From a virus, in the IMG/VR virus record IMGVR_UViG_3300042446_001484, positions 16,603 to 80,602 of that record: a DNA stretch of 64,000 nucleotides. One strand, 5' to 3'. The first letter of the stretch is position 1; each line of letters starts with the position of its first letter. A program made the position numbers and the translations under genes. Below, in pieces: positions 60,005 through 64,000 of the stretch. The notes under the pieces were generated by a model. The model was not told the DNA's origin and ran no database searches. It was given only the letters and a program-made list of their open reading frames with translations.

Positions 60005-61908
60005 TAATTAAATTCTTCTCTATTTGTTAAATACCAATCGTACGCCTTTTTAAGTCCAACAGATAGTTCTGTTTTAGGTTCCCAACCAAGTACTTTATTA
60101 ATTTTATTTGAATCAATATATCTAACAGGAATCATTGATGGTTTTCCTTGAACATATTCAATTGGTGCATCATATTCTGCAATGTTTTTCATTGTTGTTA
60201 ACACATCATTTACGGTATACCCCTTATTTGAACCAACATTGAACACATCGTGTGTTTCTTGTTTCTCTAAGATTAATAATAACGCGTCAACAAAGTCATC
60301 AATGAATAATAAATCTCTAACTTCTAACCCATCACCCCATACTGGTATTGGATTCAGTTTATCTGCAACCTTTCTGATTGTTGCTGGTGTTACATGACAT
60401 TTATTGAAATCATATTTGTCATGTGGTCCAAAAAGATTTGCTGGTCTAACAATAACTGTAACCATCTTTTCTGGTAGGTATTTGGAATATAATTCACATT
60501 GAATTTCCGCATATCTTTTCATCCAACCGACTGGGAAATAAACTGGGTAAATGTCACTGAATACAAAATCGGTTTCAACCACTGGTTCATCACCTTTTGG
60601 TGGGTATATTGTATTTGACGATAAGAAGATATATTTTTTAACTTTATTTCTCCAGGCGGCGTCAATAAGAAAATTATTCATCGCCACATTCGGTGTAACG
60701 TGCGCCAACGGATCAACAACAGTATCTACCGCATTAGATGTGGATGCCGCGCAATGAAACACCGCATCAACATTTTTAGTGGCTTCTAAAGCACCTTCTC
60801 TTGTTTCTAAATCAATCATTAGATATTCAACATTAGGATGTTGTATTCTTGGCATTTTTCTGTGTATTGTTACGCGAATATCTCTGTAGCCCTCACTAAC
60901 TAATTTATTGGTTAAGTTTTGGCCCACTAATCCAGATCCACCGGTGATTAGTATCTTAGAATTTTTAGTTATCATTTGTTGTGTTTTTTTATAATGTGAA
61001 TAGGTTTCACTTATCGCATTTTCAAAACCTAATTTTGGTAATAAATTATTTTCCTTTTGTTTGGTGATATCCATTTGTCTTCTCATATCACCATTAGGTT
61101 TACTTGAATCCCATTTAACAGCCAACGATTTACCGCTTACCTTGATAACGGTATCAATCATTTGTTTGATAGTAATTTCTTCACCGGCACCGAAGTTAAC
61201 TGTGATGCGCTTGTCGTTTAAGTATAAATCTATAATAGCATCTGCAACATCACCAGCATATACAAAATCTCTGATTGGTGTACCATCGCCCCATGCTTCA
61301 ATTTCATTATTAGCTTCAAATACCTTTTTAATTGTGGATGCAATTACTGTTCCGTTACCTTCAAAATCATCATACTCACCAAAAATATTTGCTGGGCGAA
61401 TAATAGCCCAATTATTATAATTGTATTGAACCTTATATGCTTCTAATAAAAGTTCACCCATTCTTTTGCTCCAAGATGGGAACCAATCCGCATCAGATGG
61501 TAAAGTGCTCCATACGGTATCCTCAACAAATTTTTCAGCAGGTGCATATACCCCAACAGAACTTACAAACACTAACCAAATTTGTTTTTTAGCACATTGG
61601 TTAATAATCTCTGTGTTAATTTTAAATGATGGATATAAAAAAGATACTGGCTGATTTTTCGCCTTTAACGGTGAACCTTTAACACCAAAAGTGTTAAACA
61701 CTGCATCTAAGTTATTTTCATTAAAAATTTGCTCAATGACATCTCCTTTCGTTAAATCCGCTTGGATAAACTTAAAGTTATTTACATTTTGTAAATTGGT
61801 TACTGGGGTAATGTCTACACCAATAACGTCATAGCCCATGTTTGTGCATTTCTTAACTAAATGTGTACCTACCAAACCGTTACACCCTGTTACTAATATT
61901 TTTTTCAT
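60004..61908 (-). CDS. fusion of two NAD-dependent epimerase-like domains
   Basis: A 634-aa protein with two extended-SDR domains: 1-305 (VTGCNGLVGTHL, VFVSSVGVY, RPANIFGEYDD) and 316-634 (ITGGSGLVGQNL, IFLSSNTIY, RPANLFGPHD). Each would bind NAD(P). In both domains the YxxxK site lacks Tyr: the Lys is in WFPSWSKRMGE (Lys148, Pro at the Tyr place) and YFPVGWMKRYAE (Lys463, Val at the Tyr place). RDFVYAGDVADAI and RDLLFIDDFVDAL are the usual substrate-lobe signatures. The closest relatives by motif are GDP-fucose synthase and dehydratase types. Confidence 0.88.
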   Translation of the reverse strand: MKKILVTGCNGLVGTHLVKKCTNMGYDVIGVDITPVTNLQNVNNFKFIQADLTKGDVIEQIFNENNLDAVFNTFGVKGSPLKAKNQPVSFLYPSFKINTEIINQCAKKQIWLVFVSSVGVYAPAEKFVEDTVWSTLPSDADWFPSWSKRMGELLLEAYKVQYNYNNWAIIRPANIFGEYDDFEGNGTVIASTIKKVFEANNEIEAWGDGTPIRDFVYAGDVADAIIDLYLNDKRITVNFGAGEEITIKQMIDTVIKVSGKSLAVKWDSSKPNGDMRRQMDITKQKENNLLPKLGFENAISETYSHYKKTQQMITKNSKILITGGSGLVGQNLTNKLVSEGYRDIRVTIHRKMPRIQHPNVEYLMIDLETREGALEATKNVDAVFHCAASTSNAVDTVVDPLAHVTPNVAMNNFLIDAAWRNKVKKYIFLSSNTIYPPKGDEPVVETDFVFSDIYPVYFPVGWMKRYAEIQCELYSKYLPEKMVTVIVRPANLFGPHDKYDFNKCHVTPATIRKVADKLNPIPVWGDGLEVRDLLFIDDFVDALLLILEKQETHDVFNVGSNKGYTVNDVLTTMKNIAEYDAPIEYVQGKPSMIPVRYIDSNKINKVLGWEPKTELSVGLKKAYDWYLTNREEFN

Positions 61909-63292
61909 AATTTAAAGTTTCTATAAACCTATTTTCGAAGTTATTATTGAACGACATTTGATAAAGTAAGGTTCTATTATGGACTAATATGTCCTTGATA
62001 GAGTTATACCATTCATGTATTTCTAACCTATCCAATTTACTTAATTTTTTGATTAAATTACATAGTAACATCAATCTTTTTTCGTCATTTTCTTCATCAT
62101 CATATGTCTCATCGATAAACGGACTAAATGTTTTGAATCCAAGTTTTTTAAGGTATTTTAAGAAGTGTGCAGCGCCAAATACAATAAACGGTTGTAGAAC
62201 TATCATTGGATTACAGATTTTCTCTGAAAAATAGATATGTTTATCAAATTTGGTTTCTGTAACCACGTAAATGTAACTGTTCAGATATAAATCTTTACGA
62301 TACGCTCTCACAACACTAAAACACATTCTTTGTTCATCATTAAGTGATTGTGTATCAAGCTCTAATGGTGTTTTTTTTATAAAATCAGGTAATGCGTCTA
62401 GTAATCGATTTCTAAACTCCATATTTCTAAACCCGTGTGTGGTGTTATGGATTCTATCATGTGATTTAAGATCCTCTAAAAAACTAATATAGAATTTATC
62501 CCATAGATTTTCACTTTCAACAAACAATCCAAGATTTAATCGATGTCCTTTATGGCTATTTCTATTTAAACAAATAAAATGTTTATCTCTAACGTCTGTT
62601 TTAATTTCAGATTCCGTTATTAAGGTCGTTTCATAGTTTAATTCGTTATGTTTTCCGCCATCCATCAGATTCCTAAGTGATTGTCCAGAAGTTGACATAA
62701 CAACATTATCCGTATAAACTTTAAACTTGTATTTTGATAAACTTTGTTGACACAAATGATTGATATTCATACATCCAGTGAAAAACATAATATTTTCTTC
62801 TAGTATTCCATTTCTAGAACAGAACTCACCAATTAGGTCAAATAACAAATCATCACCTATAGGTTCGTGTGAATAGTTAATAACAATTTTTAACTGCCCA
62901 TCCTGAGCCATTTTAAGCGCCTTAGGGCTCATATTTTTAATAAGGAGTGTGCTATATCGATTATCCTGACTAATATCCATGAAAAGGCGGAAATCACATC
63001 CCACACCCTCTAGTAAATAGAAATAGGTGATATCCTCGTCATATTTTTCGGTTATGATGTGGATTCCACCAACGTCTTCTCTATTTCTATACTTAAACTG
63101 ATTGTTAAGTTCGCTATGTGTTGATGAATATTGGTACTGTGGGTTGTGCTTACCATTTTCAATAAAATCCTCTCTTAAAAATTTTGCCCATCCGTTAGGG
63201 AAGGGCATATTTGTAATTGGATTCCAATAGTCATAAGCTATTTTAAAAGTTAATCCACTTTCCAGTTCCATAATGAGGGTATTTTGATTCAT
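61880..63292 (-). CDS. GT10-like glycosyltransferase paralogue 3
   Basis: A 470-aa protein (ATG 63292; a Met codon at 63271 is possible). It has the same plan as the 55.1-kb protein: N-terminal charged part with VDFRLF-like strands, HFICLNRNSHKGHRLNLGLFV, IYFSEKICNPMIVLQPFIVFGAAHFL and LGFKTFSPFIDETYDD. The 50-base overlap with the E1-alpha-like gene upstream and 29 bases with the downstream epimerase are long for this window. Confidence 0.63.
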   Translation of the reverse strand: MNQNTLIMELESGLTFKIAYDYWNPITNMPFPNGWAKFLREDFIENGKHNPQYQYSSTHSELNNQFKYRNREDVGGIHIITEKYDEDITYFYLLEGVGCDFRLFMDISQDNRYSTLLIKNMSPKALKMAQDGQLKIVINYSHEPIGDDLLFDLIGEFCSRNGILEENIMFFTGCMNINHLCQQSLSKYKFKVYTDNVVMSTSGQSLRNLMDGGKHNELNYETTLITESEIKTDVRDKHFICLNRNSHKGHRLNLGLFVESENLWDKFYISFLEDLKSHDRIHNTTHGFRNMEFRNRLLDALPDFIKKTPLELDTQSLNDEQRMCFSVVRAYRKDLYLNSYIYVVTETKFDKHIYFSEKICNPMIVLQPFIVFGAAHFLKYLKKLGFKTFSPFIDETYDDEENDEKRLMLLCNLIKKLSKLDRLEIHEWYNSIKDILVHNRTLLYQMSFNNNFENRFIETLNYEKNISNRV

Positions 63293-63872
63293 ATTTGTAA
63301 TATATCACATCATCTGGTAATTCGCGTTTTTCTTTCCACGTTGATAATGTAGGTGTGTTGGTTGATTTATCATTATCCTCAACAATAAAGTGCAATGGTA
63401 AATCAAAACGTCTAGCGTATTTGTGGACTTCATAAAATAATCCACTTTCAAATGTCATATCACCAATACAACACCAAACCTTTTCATCTCCACCACTCAT
63501 TTTAATTCCTTTTGCAACACCTAAAGCGATTGGTAGTATACCGCCAACGATTGCTGATGCGTAAAATCTTTCTGGTATGTTACAAATAGTAATTGACTTA
63601 CCGGCCAAGATTTCTTCTTCTAACCAAACAGGACAAATACCTTTGAGTAATGCATGGTAGTGTGATCGCCAAGTTGAAAATACCCAGTCGGTTTTTTTTA
63701 CTCTTTTAAAAATTTCAATTAACGGTTCTTCGTTACCGTCAGATAAATGCACTGGTCCTCTAATCTTACCACCTTCCCAGTGTTCACTAATTAAGGTTTC
63801 AAAATTAACCAAATCTTCTTTGGTATATTGTGGGTCTTTAACAATTTTGTATTGTTCTAAATTCTTAATCAT
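63243..63872 (-). CDS. E1-alpha-like (thiamine diphosphate PP-domain) protein
   Basis: A 209-aa protein with STWRSHYHALLKG (as in E1 alpha subunits), GGILPIALGVAKG and the diphosphate/Mg motif GDMTFESGLFYEVHKYARRFDLPLHFIVEDN (key GDM...EDN, the GDG-x(25-30)-N type with the second Gly replaced by Met). With the 56.5-kb beta-like protein it could form a small two-subunit thiamine enzyme, for instance a decarboxylase or ligase of a 2-oxoacid. Truncated against family alpha subunits (around 320 aa). Confidence 0.8.
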   Translation of the reverse strand: MIKNLEQYKIVKDPQYTKEDLVNFETLISEHWEGGKIRGPVHLSDGNEEPLIEIFKRVKKTDWVFSTWRSHYHALLKGICPVWLEEEILAGKSITICNIPERFYASAIVGGILPIALGVAKGIKMSGGDEKVWCCIGDMTFESGLFYEVHKYARRFDLPLHFIVEDNDKSTNTPTLSTWKEKRELPDDVIYYKYESKYPHYGTGKWINF

Positions 63873-63880
63873 AAAATATA

Positions 63881-64000
63881 TTAAATTAAATTATTGTCTC
63901 TATCTAAAATCCTGCATAGAAAATTATTGTTCTCAGAAACATCCCAGACCTTGTAATTGCTTTGGTTTTCAAAATCAAAATAAAATACAAAATTTGGTTT
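63881..64000 (-). CDS. C-terminal fragment of a protein cut by the right edge
   Basis: Minus-strand frame open from base 64000 to a TAA at 63881, 39 codons, rich in Asn, Phe and Asp (YFDFENQ, WDVSENNN), ending NNLI. Eight bases separate it from the next start. Too short to name. Confidence 0.55.
   Translation of the reverse strand, partial: KPNFVFYFDFENQSNYKVWDVSENNNFLCRILDRDNNLI

Noticed and set aside
1-64000. tRNA or rRNA genes
   Set aside because: No cloverleaf-like T-loop GTTCGAnTC contexts with matching stems or rRNA-like GC-rich blocks were noticed by eye; a tRNA search program would settle it.

Overview
The window is a gene-dense, AT-rich stretch of what looks like a large T4-type (myovirus-like) bacteriophage. 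The evidence is very short or overlapping gene junctions (many TAATG or ATGA overlaps), many small orphan membrane proteins, collagen-like and glycine-rich tail fibre genes, a 129-aa protein resembling one common near tail genes of T4-like marine phages, and phage-type thymidylate synthase, DNA cytosine methyltransferases and lysis-type hydrolases. The host is probably a Bacteroidota bacterium. Starts lack Shine-Dalgarno sequences, and three minus-strand genes follow a shared promoter-like block (TTTTTG, 18-20 bases, TATATTAG) that resembles the Bacteroidota -33 TTTG / -7 TAnnTTTG promoter. No rRNA, tRNA, CRISPR array or insertion sequence was seen. No gene-free gap exceeds 300 bases.

Layout. 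1-5.6 kb: a C5-cytosine methyltransferase cut by the window edge, a cyclic-phosphate receiver-like protein, three adjacent proteins sharing an N-terminal tag (one is a multidomain peptidoglycan hydrolase), and an SGNH protein. 5.6-18.7 kb: accessory and metabolic genes, mostly minus strand. These include a HAD phosphatase, a SpeD-like protein, an HExxH protein, a second cytosine methylase, an IscA-ferredoxin-IscU iron-sulfur set, two PcfJ-like proteins, NlpC/P60, ThyA, DUF192 and many small membrane proteins. 18.7-27.2 kb: a plus-strand glycan operon with glycosyltransferases, a sugar aminotransferase, a methyltransferase and an epimerase. 27.2-35.3 kb: minus-strand tail fibre genes (glycine-rich, two LamG-type, one 1288-aa collagen-like).

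35.3-64 kb: one long minus-strand array. It begins beside the fibre with a TibC/Aah-type O-heptosyltransferase carrying an iron-finger Cys set, a sugar O-methyltransferase and a 906-aa glycosyltransferase-glycosyltransferase-FkbM fusion. It continues with three sulfotransferase-like proteins, APS kinase, three N-twitch radical SAM proteins, five 2-oxoglutarate/Fe(II) oxygenases, three paralogous GT10-like transferases, SGNH proteins, a NodU-type carbamoyltransferase, a double epimerase, and separated alpha and beta halves of a thiamine-diphosphate E1-like enzyme.

Working model (inference): the phage carries a large glycan-assembly and decoration programme (amination, methylation, sulfation, carbamoylation, hydroxylation) acting on host surface polysaccharide, on its own Ser/Thr-rich fibre, or on both. 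The IscU/IscA/ferredoxin set could supply clusters to the radical SAM enzymes and CysC could supply PAPS to the sulfotransferases. The two most unusual patterns are the N-terminal tag ending in an L-x-E site on three adjacent proteins, which resembles a T4 capsid-targeting sequence, and a short C-terminal K-(T/S)-L-(I/L/V) tail shared by about eleven consecutive, non-homologous proteins at 41.6-49.0 kb.
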